From NCBI GenBank assembly GCA_040220855.1, contig JAVJVZ010000054.1:1-64000 (forward strand): a DNA stretch of 64,000 nucleotides, in the 5' to 3' direction. The stretch comes from JACKNG01 sp040220855 (GTDB lineage Bacteria; Pseudomonadota; Gammaproteobacteria; Ga0077536). Position numbers and translations under genes: made by a program. The first letter of the stretch is position 1. Every line of letters starts with the position of its first letter. Positions 1 to 7,750 of the stretch are shown here, piece by piece. Under the pieces are notes generated by a model, which ran no database searches, was not told where the DNA came from, and saw only the letters and a list, made by a program, of their open reading frames with translations.

Positions 1-73
1 GGGGGTCCGGCGGGGGGGGTGGTGGGCGTCCGCGGGGGGGGGGGGCGGGGGGGGGGCGCCCCCCCCCCCCCCC
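1..73. other. Low-complexity G/C homopolymer tract, probable contig-end artefact
   Basis: These bases are almost only G runs followed by C runs, with a few T and A. The run of G ending near base 57 is followed by a C run of similar length, so the tract can fold back on itself. It replaces what should be the coding sequence for the first ~95 residues of mtnA. Real coding sequence resumes at about base 72, where the frame reads Pro-Thr-Ala-Val-Asn-Leu. I infer a sequencing or assembly artefact rather than biology. Confidence 0.8.
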
Positions 74-80
74 GACCGCG

Positions 81-833
81 GTGAACCTGATGTGGGCGCT
101 CGACCGGATGGTGGCGGCGATTCCCGCTGCAGACGGCGATCCGTATCCGGCCCTGCTCGCCGAGGCCCGCGCGATGCACGCGGAAGACCTTGCCGCCAAC
201 CGTCGCATGGGTGAACTCGGTGCCGCCTTGATCGCCCCGGGCAGCGGTGTGCTGACCCACTGCAATGCCGGCGCGCTCGCCACGGCCGGTTACGGCACCG
301 CGCTCGGCGTGGTGCGCTCTGGCTGGCGCCGCGGCGTCATCGAAGCCGTGTTCGCCACCGAGACGCGCCCATGGCTGCAGGGTGCGCGCCTGACGGCCTT
401 CGAACTCCTTGCCGACGGCATCGACGTCACCCTCATCGCCGACGGCGCGGCTGCGCACCTGATGGCGAGTGGGCGCGTACAGTGGGTTGTCACCGGGGCC
501 GATCGCATCGCCGCCAACGGCGACACGGCGAACAAGATCGGCACCTATGCACTGGCCACCCTGGCCCGCGCGCATGGCATCCGCTTCATGGTCGCGGCAC
601 CACTGTCGACCATCGATCGCGCGACCCGCTGCGGCGCCGACATCCCCATCGAACACCGTGGCCCGGACGAGCTCACCCATCTCGCCGGCCGCGCCGTTGC
701 CGCACCCGGCGTGCACGCGCTCAACCCGGTCTTCGACGTCACGCCGGCGCATCTCATCGACGCCATCGCAACCGAGAAGGGCGTCATCGAGCATCCCGAC
801 GAGGCCGCCATCGCGCGCCTTTTCGAAGCCTGA
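81..833 (+). CDS. mtnA: S-methyl-5-thioribose-1-phosphate isomerase, 5' end missing
   Basis: MtnA converts methylthioribose-1-phosphate to methylthioribulose-1-phosphate in methionine salvage. The visible 250 residues hold the catalytic-cysteine segment THCNAGALAT and the aspartate segment TGADRIAANGDTANKIGTY, both family hallmarks. Full-length enzymes are about 345 residues, so roughly 95 N-terminal residues are lost. The frame stays open upstream of the GTG at 81 and reads PTAVNL, matching the internal family motif RPTAVNL. That GTG is therefore an internal valine codon, not the true start. The gene lies directly before gyrA, as in Pseudomonas, and pairs functionally with mtnP at 16401-17156. 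Confidence 0.93.
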   Translation: MNLMWALDRMVAAIPAADGDPYPALLAEARAMHAEDLAANRRMGELGAALIAPGSGVLTHCNAGALATAGYGTALGVVRSGWRRGVIEAVFATETRPWLQGARLTAFELLADGIDVTLIADGAAAHLMASGRVQWVVTGADRIAANGDTANKIGTYALATLARAHGIRFMVAAPLSTIDRATRCGADIPIEHRGPDELTHLAGRAVAAPGVHALNPVFDVTPAHLIDAIATEKGVIEHPDEAAIARLFEA

Positions 834-837
834 AACC

Positions 838-858
838 GGCGCACCGCGAGAGTGCGCC
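838..858 (+). terminator. Hairpin just after mtnA
   Basis: A perfect 7-bp stem (GGCGCAC at 838-844, GTGCGCC at 852-858) with a 7-nt loop starts 5 bases after the mtnA stop. No T run follows, so it may be a weak terminator or simply a transcript 3' structure ahead of the gyrA promoter. Confidence 0.4.
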
Positions 859-873
859 AGCGGGCCGACTTGG

Positions 874-882
874 TGCTATAAT
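874..882 (+). promoter_or_regulatory. Extended -10 promoter for gyrA
   Basis: The sequence TGCTATAAT is a perfect extended -10 element (TGn then TATAAT at 877-882) for the housekeeping sigma factor. No good -35 hexamer is visible at 17 bp, which is common for extended -10 promoters. The predicted transcription start near 889 gives a leader of about 50 nt before the gyrA ATG. Confidence 0.7.
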
Positions 883-940
883 GCCGCCTTCCCGGTCACG
901 GGAAATTCCCGCCCCTAATCAATAAGTTAATTTGCTGCCG

Positions 941-3580
941 ATGGCCGATTTCGCACGCCAGCTGCTGCCCGTCAACATCGAAGACGAAATGCGCCAGTCC
1001 TACATGGATTACGCCATGAGCGTAATCGTGGGCCGGGCGCTTCCCGACGCGCGCGACGGGCTCAAGCCCGTACATCGCCGCGTGCTCTTCGCGATGCACG
1101 AGGCCAACAACGTGTGGAATCGACCGTACGTGAAGTGCGCGCGTGTGGTCGGTGACGTGATGGGTAAATACCATCCGCACGGTGACAGCGCGATCTACGA
1201 CACGCTGGTGCGGATGGCGCAGGATTTCTCCCTGCGTTACACGCTGATCGACGGCCAGGGCAACTTCGGCTCGATCGACGGTGATGCGGCGGCGGCGATG
1301 CGTTACACCGAGTGCCGGCTCGATCGCATCGCAAGCGAACTGCTCGCCGACATCGACATGGAGACGGTCGATTTCGCGCCCAACTACGACGGCAAGGAGC
1401 AGGAGCCGACGGTGCTGCCGGCGCGCGTACCGAACCTGCTCGTCAACGGTTCGAGCGGCATAGCCGTCGGCATGGCGACGAACATCCCGCCGCACAATCT
1501 GCGCGAAGTCATCAATGCCTGCATCGCGCTGGTCGACGAGCCGAATCTCAGCGTCGACCAACTGATGGAATACGTGCCCGGCCCGGATTTCCCCACCGCC
1601 GGCATCATCAACGGTTCGGCCGGCATCCGCGAGGCCTACCGCACCGGCCGCGGTCGCATCTACGTGCGTGCGCGCATCGAGATCGAAGACGCCGATACCG
1701 ACTACCCGCGCATCGTCGTCACCGAGTTGCCCTACCAGGTCAACAAGGCGCGCCTGCTGGAGAAAATCGCCGAGCTCGTCAAGGAAAAGAAGATCGAGGG
1801 CATCCGGCCCGACGGTCTGCGTGACGAGTCCGACAAGGACGGCATGCGCGTCGTCATCGAGCTCAAGCGCGGCGAGAGCCCCGAGGTCCTGCTGAACAAT
1901 CTCTACCAGCAGACCCAGATGCAATCGGTATTCGGCATCAACACCGTGGCCCTGGTCGATGGCCAGCCGAAGACGCTGAACCTGCGCGAGCTGCTCGACT
2001 GCTTCCTGCGCCACCGCCGCGAAGTCGTCACCCGGCGCACGCTGTTCGAACTGCGCAAGGCGCGCAACCGTGCCCACATTCTCGAAGGCCTCGCCGTCGC
2101 GCTGGCCAACATCGACCCCATCATCGAGCTGATCAAGGCGTCGCCAACGCCAGCGGAAGCGCGCGAAGGCCTGATGAGCCGCGCATGGGCACCGGGGCTC
2201 GTGCTGACCATGCTCGAACGCACCGGCGCGGATGCCTCGCGCCCGCTCGACCTCGGTCCCGAGTTCGGCCTCAAGGACGACGGCTACCACCTCTCCGAGC
2301 AGCAGGCGAAGGAAATCCTCGAGATGCGCCTGCAGCGCCTCACCGCGCTGGAGCAGGACAAGATCCTCGACGAGTTCCGCGAAGTACTCGCGCGCATCGA
2401 CGACCTGCTCGACATCCTCGAGCGTCCCGAGCGCCTGATGCAGGTCATTCGCGACGAACTCAGCGAAATCGCCACGCAGTACGGCGACGAACGCCGCACC
2501 GAGATCATCGAGAGCCAGCAGCACCTTTCGCTCGAGGATCTGATTTCCGAGGAGGACGTCGTCGTCACCCTGTCGCACATGGGCTATGCGAAGTCGCAGC
2601 CGCTCGAGGCATACCGTTCGCAGCGCCGTGGCGGCAAGGGCAAGACAGCGACGACGACGCGCGACGAGGATTTCGTCGACAAACTGTTCGTCGCCAACAC
2701 GCACGACACCCTGCTGTGCTTCTCCAGCCACGGCAAGCTCTACTGGCTCAAGGTCTACGAGCTGCCGCAGGCCGGGCGCACTGCGCGCGGCCGGCCACTG
2801 GTCAACCTGCTGCCCCTCACCGAGGGCGAGCGCATCACCGCGGTGCTGCCGATCAAGGAGTTCGATCCGGAGCTCTTCGTGGTCATGGCGACCGCTCACG
2901 GCATCATCAAGAAGACCTCGCTCGACAACTTCTCGCGCCCACGCACCAGCGGCATCATCGCGGTCGACCTGGTGGAAGGTGATCACCTCGTCGGCGTCGC
3001 GCTGACCCAGGGCGCCGCCGACATCATGCTGGTCAGTTCGGCCGGCAAGGCGGTGCGTTTCTCCGAGCAGACGGTGCGCCCGATGGGACGCACCGCGCGC
3101 GGCGTGCGTGGTATCCGCCTCGGCGAGGACCACGAGGTCATCGCCCTGATTCCCATCGAGGGCGAAGGCACGGTACTCATCGCCACCGCCCACGGCTACG
3201 GCAAGCGCACGCGCTACGCCGAATTCCCGACCAAGGGGCGCGGCACCCAGGGCGTCATCGCGATCCAGGCGAATGCGCGCAACGGCGCGGTGGTCGGCGC
3301 GGTCTCGGTCACCGACGACGACGAGATCATGCTGATCAGCGATCGTGGTACCTTGGTGCGCACACCGGTTGCCGGCATCTCGGTCATCGGCCGCAATACG
3401 CAGGGCATCCGCCTGATCTCGCTCGGCGATGGCGAGTCGCTGGTCGGGGTCGAGCCGATTGCCGACCTCGGCGGTGGCGAGGAGGGCGAAGAAGGCAACG
3501 CCGGCGATGAGTCGGCTGCCGATGGCGACGCCGGCAGCGCGGACGGCGATGCAGCGGACGACGGCGACGCCGCCGATTGA
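941..3580 (+). CDS. gyrA: DNA gyrase subunit A
   Basis: This is the breakage-reunion subunit of DNA gyrase, which introduces negative supercoils together with GyrB. At 879 residues it is close to E. coli GyrA (875). The ATG at 941 is chosen over the TTG at 932 because it gives E. coli numbering: Ser83, Asp87 and the catalytic Tyr122 all fall at those positions. Ser83 and Asp87 are the quinolone-sensitive residues. The GyrA box QRRGGKG, needed for DNA wrapping, is present near residue 560. The last ~35 residues are an acidic Glu/Asp/Ala/Gly tail. No obvious Shine-Dalgarno sequence precedes the ATG. serC, which often follows gyrA, is absent. Confidence 0.98.
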   Translation: MADFARQLLPVNIEDEMRQSYMDYAMSVIVGRALPDARDGLKPVHRRVLFAMHEANNVWNRPYVKCARVVGDVMGKYHPHGDSAIYDTLVRMAQDFSLRYTLIDGQGNFGSIDGDAAAAMRYTECRLDRIASELLADIDMETVDFAPNYDGKEQEPTVLPARVPNLLVNGSSGIAVGMATNIPPHNLREVINACIALVDEPNLSVDQLMEYVPGPDFPTAGIINGSAGIREAYRTGRGRIYVRARIEIEDADTDYPRIVVTELPYQVNKARLLEKIAELVKEKKIEGIRPDGLRDESDKDGMRVVIELKRGESPEVLLNNLYQQTQMQSVFGINTVALVDGQPKTLNLRELLDCFLRHRREVVTRRTLFELRKARNRAHILEGLAVALANIDPIIELIKASPTPAEAREGLMSRAWAPGLVLTMLERTGADASRPLDLGPEFGLKDDGYHLSEQQAKEILEMRLQRLTALEQDKILDEFREVLARIDDLLDILERPERLMQVIRDELSEIATQYGDERRTEIIESQQHLSLEDLISEEDVVVTLSHMGYAKSQPLEAYRSQRRGGKGKTATTTRDEDFVDKLFVANTHDTLLCFSSHGKLYWLKVYELPQAGRTARGRPLVNLLPLTEGERITAVLPIKEFDPELFVVMATAHGIIKKTSLDNFSRPRTSGIIAVDLVEGDHLVGVALTQGAADIMLVSSAGKAVRFSEQTVRPMGRTARGVRGIRLGEDHEVIALIPIEGEGTVLIATAHGYGKRTRYAEFPTKGRGTQGVIAIQANARNGAVVGAVSVTDDDEIMLISDRGTLVRTPVAGISVIGRNTQGIRLISLGDGESLVGVEPIADLGGGEEGEEGNAGDESAADGDAGSADGDAADDGDAAD

Positions 3581-3657
3581 GCTGGCGTCACCACCAACCA
3601 GCAGGGGAGCAGGGCACGGGCGCGGCGCCGGGGTGGACGCGCGGGGAATCTTGAGCG

Positions 3658-4743
3658 ATGGCTTCCGAGCAGCAACTAGCCGAATTGCGCCAGGCCATCG
3701 ACGCCGTCGACGACGAGCTGCTCGCGTTGCTCAATCGCCGCGCCGGTCTCACCATCGAGGTCGGCGAGGTCAAGCGCGCTGCCGGCGAGGCGGTCGAGTT
3801 CTATCGCCCCGAGCGCGAGGCCCAGATCCTGCGCCGCCTGCTCGAGGCCAACCCCGGGCCGCTGCCGGATGCCGATCTCGCGCGCCTCGTGCGCGAAGTC
3901 ATCTCGACCTGCCTGTCGCTCGAGCAGGCGCTCGAAATCGCCTATCTCGGTCCCGCCGGCACCTACACGCACGCCGCGCTGCTGAAGCATTTCGGTGGCG
4001 CGGTGACGCCCCGCCCACAGGCCACCATCGGCGAGGTGTTCCGCGAGGTCGCCGCGGGCAGTTGCGATTACGGCGTGGTGCCGATCGAGAACTCGCTGGG
4101 CGGCTCGGTCGACCAGACGCTGGATGCGCTCGCCGAATCCTCGCTCAAGGTGTGCGGGGAAGTGGTGCTCGGCGTGCATCACCAGTTGCTCGGCCATGCG
4201 GCGGGCCTAGCCGAGGTGCGCCGCGTATGTGCCCACGAGCAGGCGCTCGAACAGTGTCGCGGCTGGTTGCAGCGCCACCTGCCGGGCTGCGAGCTGCTCG
4301 CACTGGCGAGTAACGCGGCAGCCGCTCGACGTGCGGTCGACGAGCACGATGTGGCCGCCATCGCGGGCGTCGAGGCCGCACGGTTGTACGAACTCCCGAC
4401 GCTTGCCGCGAACATCGAGGACGACCCGGACAATACCACGCGTTTCGTCGTGCTGGGCCGGCGCATGCCAGGGCCGAGCGGTGACGACCGCACGCTCGTC
4501 ACTTTCAGCACGGCCAACGAGGCCGGCGCGCTGCACCGCGTGCTCGGCGTGCTCGCCGCACGTGACATCAGCATGTCGCGCATCGAGTCGCGTCCGCTGC
4601 ATACCGGCAAGTGGCACTACCGCTTCTTCGTCGAGCTGCTCGGGCACGCCAACGATCCGGGCATCGCCGAGGCGCTGGCCGAGATGGAAGCGCGCGCAGC
4701 GGTCTTCCATGTCCTCGGCAGCTGCCCGCGCGCGGTGCTCTGA
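3658..4743 (+). CDS. pheA: Bifunctional chorismate mutase / prephenate dehydratase
   Basis: This protein converts chorismate to prephenate and then to phenylpyruvate for phenylalanine synthesis. Its 361 residues show an AroQ-type chorismate mutase at about 1-90. A prephenate dehydratase domain follows at about 95-270, with the NTTRF motif. A C-terminal ACT domain carries IESRP, which is the phenylalanine feedback site in relatives. It begins 77 bp after gyrA and ends 9 bp before tyrA, so it is the first gene of an aromatic cluster pheA-tyrA-aroA. Length and domain order match Pseudomonas-type PheA. Confidence 0.97.
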   Translation: MASEQQLAELRQAIDAVDDELLALLNRRAGLTIEVGEVKRAAGEAVEFYRPEREAQILRRLLEANPGPLPDADLARLVREVISTCLSLEQALEIAYLGPAGTYTHAALLKHFGGAVTPRPQATIGEVFREVAAGSCDYGVVPIENSLGGSVDQTLDALAESSLKVCGEVVLGVHHQLLGHAAGLAEVRRVCAHEQALEQCRGWLQRHLPGCELLALASNAAAARRAVDEHDVAAIAGVEAARLYELPTLAANIEDDPDNTTRFVVLGRRMPGPSGDDRTLVTFSTANEAGALHRVLGVLAARDISMSRIESRPLHTGKWHYRFFVELLGHANDPGIAEALAEMEARAAVFHVLGSCPRAVL

Positions 4744-4752
4744 GCCTGGCCC

Positions 4753-5646
4753 ATGAGCAGCGTATTGCATATCGAGCGTCTTGCCGTGATCGGTGTCGGC
4801 CTCATCGGCGGTTCCCTCGCGCTCGCGCTGCGCCGCGCCGGGGTGGTCGGCGAGGTCGTCGGCGCCGGCCGCGGTGTGGCCAACCTGGAGCGCGCTCGCG
4901 AGCGCGGCATCGTCGACCGCTTCACCACCGATCCGGCCGCCGCGGTCACGCGTGCGGACATGGTCGTGGTGGGCGTGACGCTCGGCGCGACACGCGATGT
5001 GTTTGCGCGCATTGCGCCCGCGCTCGCCCCCGACGCCGTCGTCACCGATGTCGGCAGCACCAAGGCCAGCGTGGTTGCCGCTGCGCACGCCACGCTCGGT
5101 GCACACCTGCCGAACTTCGTGCCCGGCCACCCCATCGCCGGCACCGAGCGCAGCGGGGCGGACGCCGCCTTCGCCGAGCTCTACGACGACCACAAGGTGG
5201 TGCTGACGCCGCTGCCGGAGACGCGCGCCGGCGCGTGTGAACGGGTACGCGCGATGTGGTGCGCCGCCGGCGCGACGGTGGTCGAGATGGATGTCGCCAC
5301 GCACGACGCGGTGCTTGCGCGCACCTCGCACCTGCCGCATCTGCTCGCCTACAACCTCGTCGATGCGCTTGCCGGCGGTGCCGATGCCGATGCCGTGTTC
5401 GAGTTCGCCGCCGGCGGATTCCGTGACTTCACCCGCATCGCCTCGAGCAGTCCCGCCATGTGGGCGGATATCGTGCTCGCCAACCGCGAAGCCCTGCTCG
5501 CCGCCTGCGGCGAGTACAGCGCACGTTTCGACGCCCTCGTCAGCGCGCTCGAGGCGGGCGACCGCGACACCCTGGAGAACGCCTTCACGCGCGCCAAGAC
5601 AGCGCGCGATACCTGCATCGTGCCGGAGTCCAATGAGCCTCGCTGA
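4753..5646 (+). CDS. tyrA: Prephenate dehydrogenase
   Basis: This NAD(P)-dependent enzyme oxidises prephenate (or arogenate) to the tyrosine precursor. The 297-residue protein starts with a Rossmann dinucleotide-binding motif, GVGLIGGSLA, near residue 14. It carries the conserved HLPHLLAY segment that includes the catalytic-region histidines. It ends inside the start of aroA (14-bp overlap, different frame). The two are therefore separate, translationally coupled proteins, unlike the TyrA-AroA fusion of Pseudomonas. No chorismate mutase or ACT domain is attached. Confidence 0.95.
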   Translation: MSSVLHIERLAVIGVGLIGGSLALALRRAGVVGEVVGAGRGVANLERARERGIVDRFTTDPAAAVTRADMVVVGVTLGATRDVFARIAPALAPDAVVTDVGSTKASVVAAAHATLGAHLPNFVPGHPIAGTERSGADAAFAELYDDHKVVLTPLPETRAGACERVRAMWCAAGATVVEMDVATHDAVLARTSHLPHLLAYNLVDALAGGADADAVFEFAAGGFRDFTRIASSSPAMWADIVLANREALLAACGEYSARFDALVSALEAGDRDTLENAFTRAKTARDTCIVPESNEPR

Positions 5647-6940
5647 TACCCTTGAAGTTGCCCCCGGTGGGGCCCTGCGCGGCACCGTCGCGGTGCCTGG
5701 TGACAAGTCCGTCTCGCACCGCGCGGTGATGTTCGGCGCGCTCGCCGACGGCAGCTGCGCGGTCGATGGCTGCCTGATGGGCGATGACGTGGTTTCCACC
5801 ATCAACGCGTTTCGCGCGATGGGTGTGCGCGTCGACGAGCATGGTGATGGGCGCTTGACCGTCCACGGCGTTGGCGTCGACGGTCTGCAGGCGCCGGCGG
5901 CGCCGCTCGATCTCGGCAATTCCGGCACCTCGATGCGGCTCTTGTGTGGCATCCTCGCCGGCGCCGGCGTCCGCGCCACCCTCACCGGCGACGCTTCGCT
6001 GAGCCGGCGGCCGATGCGCCGCGTTGCCGACCCGCTGAACAGCATGGGTGCATGTATCACGACTGCCGCTGGCGGGACGCCGCCGCTCGAACTGCAGCCG
6101 GTGGGCCGCCTCCGTGCGATCGATTACGCGCTGCCGGTGGCGAGCGCGCAGGTGAAGTCGGCGGTGCTGCTGGCCGGGCTGTTCGCCGACGGCGAGACGC
6201 GCGTGCGCGAACCCGCGCCGACACGTGACCATACCGAGCGCATGCTGGGGGCATTCGGCGTCGACATCACCTACGGTGGTGGACAGGCATCGATCCGCGG
6301 TGGCCAGCGCCTGCGCCCGACCTCGGTCAGCGTCCCCGCCGACATCTCGTCCGCTGCCTTCTTCCTCGTCGGCGCAAGCATTGCGGCCGAGAGCGACCTG
6401 CTGTTGCCAGCGATCGGAGTCAACCCGACGCGTACCGGCATTCTCGAAATCCTCGCTGCGATGGGCGCCGACCTCACCCGCCTCGGCGAACGCCGCTGTG
6501 GCGACGAGCCGGTCGCCGACCTGCGCGTCGCCGGTGCGCGTCTCCGCGGCATCACCATCCCGCCCCACGCGGTGCCACTGGCCATCGACGAGTTTCCGGC
6601 GATTTTCGTGGCCGCTGCCTGTGCCGAGGGGACTACCGTGCTGCGTGGTGCCGAGGAACTGCGGCACAAGGAATCCGACCGCATCGCGGTCATGGCCGAT
6701 GGACTCACCGCGCTCGGCGTCGCCGTCGAGACCTACCCGGACGGCATCGCCATCAGCGGCGGGCCGATCGGCGGCGGGCGCGTCGACGCGCGCGGCGACC
6801 ATCGTATCGCGATGGCGTTCGCGATGGCGGCGCTGCGCGCGAGCGGACGCGTGGTCATCGACAATGCCGCGGCCATCGCGACCTCCTTCCCCGGTTTCGC
6901 CGCGTGCGCCGGCGCTGCGGGGCTGCGGATCGCCTCGTGA
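5633..6940 (+). CDS. aroA: 3-phosphoshikimate 1-carboxyvinyltransferase (EPSP synthase), class II-like
   Basis: EPSP synthase joins shikimate-3-phosphate and phosphoenolpyruvate in the shikimate pathway and is the glyphosate target. The ATG at 5633 is chosen because the protein then begins just before the substrate-binding PGDKSVSHR segment; the same frame is open further upstream but lies inside tyrA. The 435-residue protein has four class II signatures: GDKS, SAQV, RDHTE and NPTR. The glyphosate-contact loop reads LGNSGTSMR. It keeps glycine where the resistant CP4 enzyme has alanine, so tolerance cannot be assumed. aroA overlaps tyrA by 14 bp and cmk by 4 bp. Confidence 0.97.
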   Translation: MSLADTLEVAPGGALRGTVAVPGDKSVSHRAVMFGALADGSCAVDGCLMGDDVVSTINAFRAMGVRVDEHGDGRLTVHGVGVDGLQAPAAPLDLGNSGTSMRLLCGILAGAGVRATLTGDASLSRRPMRRVADPLNSMGACITTAAGGTPPLELQPVGRLRAIDYALPVASAQVKSAVLLAGLFADGETRVREPAPTRDHTERMLGAFGVDITYGGGQASIRGGQRLRPTSVSVPADISSAAFFLVGASIAAESDLLLPAIGVNPTRTGILEILAAMGADLTRLGERRCGDEPVADLRVAGARLRGITIPPHAVPLAIDEFPAIFVAAACAEGTTVLRGAEELRHKESDRIAVMADGLTALGVAVETYPDGIAISGGPIGGGRVDARGDHRIAMAFAMAALRASGRVVIDNAAAIATSFPGFAACAGAAGLRIAS

Positions 6941-7632
6941 CGGTGGCCGCCGGGGCGGTGCCCGTCATCACCATCGATGGCCCGAGCGGTACCGGCAAGG
7001 GCACCATCGCGCGCCTCCTGACCGCCTGGCTTGGCTGGCATCTGCTTGATTCTGGGGCGCTTTACCGCCTCGCCGGGCTCGCAGCCGAAAAGCATGGGCT
7101 CGATCTCGACGACGCCACCGCGGTGGCTGCGCTGGCTCGTGACCTCGATATCGCCTTCATCGAGGCCGACGGCGCGACGCGTGTGCGCCTCGCCGGCCGC
7201 GACGTCAGCGACACCATCCGCAGCGAGGCCTGCGGCGCCCTCGCTTCGCGTGTTGCCGCGCATCCGGCCGTGCGGGAAGCGTTGCTCGCACGCCAGCGCG
7301 ACTTCCGCCGCGCCCCCGGGCTGGTCGCCGACGGCCGCGACATGGGGACCGTCGTGTTCCCCGATGCGACGCTCAAGATCTTCCTCACCGCGACTCCCGA
7401 GGAGCGCGCGAGGAGGCGCTATAACCAGTTGATAGAAAAAGGAATGGGTGTTAACCTCGCGCGGCTTTCGAGGGATATAGCCGAGCGCGACAGGCGTGAT
7501 GCCGAGCGCGCCGTGGCGCCCTTGAGACCAGCACCCGATGCCGTCATCCTCGATACCACCAGCGCCGACGTGCGCGCCGTCGAGGAACAGGTGCGGCAAC
7601 TGGTGCTCGAACGTGGTCTGGCCCGGGTCTGA
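6937..7632 (+). CDS. cmk: Cytidylate kinase
   Basis: Cmk phosphorylates CMP and dCMP to the diphosphates. The P-loop GPSGTGKG lies near residue 14, and the conserved DGRDMGT segment follows in the middle of the protein. I chose GTG at 6937 because it overlaps the aroA stop as GTGA and gives 231 residues, close to E. coli Cmk (227). An in-frame GTG at 6904 would add 11 residues with no family similarity. The order aroA-cmk-rpsA-ihfB is a classic gammaproteobacterial arrangement. Confidence 0.96.
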   Translation: MTVAAGAVPVITIDGPSGTGKGTIARLLTAWLGWHLLDSGALYRLAGLAAEKHGLDLDDATAVAALARDLDIAFIEADGATRVRLAGRDVSDTIRSEACGALASRVAAHPAVREALLARQRDFRRAPGLVADGRDMGTVVFPDATLKIFLTATPEERARRRYNQLIEKGMGVNLARLSRDIAERDRRDAERAVAPLRPAPDAVILDTTSADVRAVEEQVRQLVLERGLARV

Positions 7633-7750
7633 CGCCCGGCGCGCCCGGCCGGATCGTCCCATCAATCGACACACAGGAGACGAGGGACTCTGCCGTCAAC
7701 GCCGCTGATGATCCAATCGTGGCCTGGTGGAAACCTTCGAAATCAACATT
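7633..7750 (+). promoter_or_regulatory. rpsA leader without a Shine-Dalgarno sequence
   Basis: The 118-bp leader between cmk and rpsA has no purine-rich ribosome-binding site at the usual distance from the ATG at 7751. The bases just upstream are TCAACATT. A GGAG at about 7677 lies far upstream. In E. coli the rpsA leader also lacks a good Shine-Dalgarno sequence, folds into hairpins and is the target of S1 autorepression. I infer the same type of control here from that similarity. Confidence 0.45.

Noticed and set aside
1185..1201. Possible quinolone-resistance change in GyrA
   Set aside because: Residues 83 (Ser) and 87 (Asp) are the sensitive-type residues.
896..3193. Long open frame (765 codons) on the minus strand opposite gyrA
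   Set aside because: It is a by-product of GC-rich codon use in gyrA. The translation has no recognisable domain, and gyrA on the other strand is unmistakable.
5237..5632. N-terminal extension or TyrA-AroA fusion
   Set aside because: The upstream part is tyrA read in a different frame and shows no conserved residues, so the two proteins are separate.
4207..6060. 617-codon minus-strand frame across pheA, tyrA and aroA
   Set aside because: It spans three well-defined genes in antisense and shows no conserved motif.
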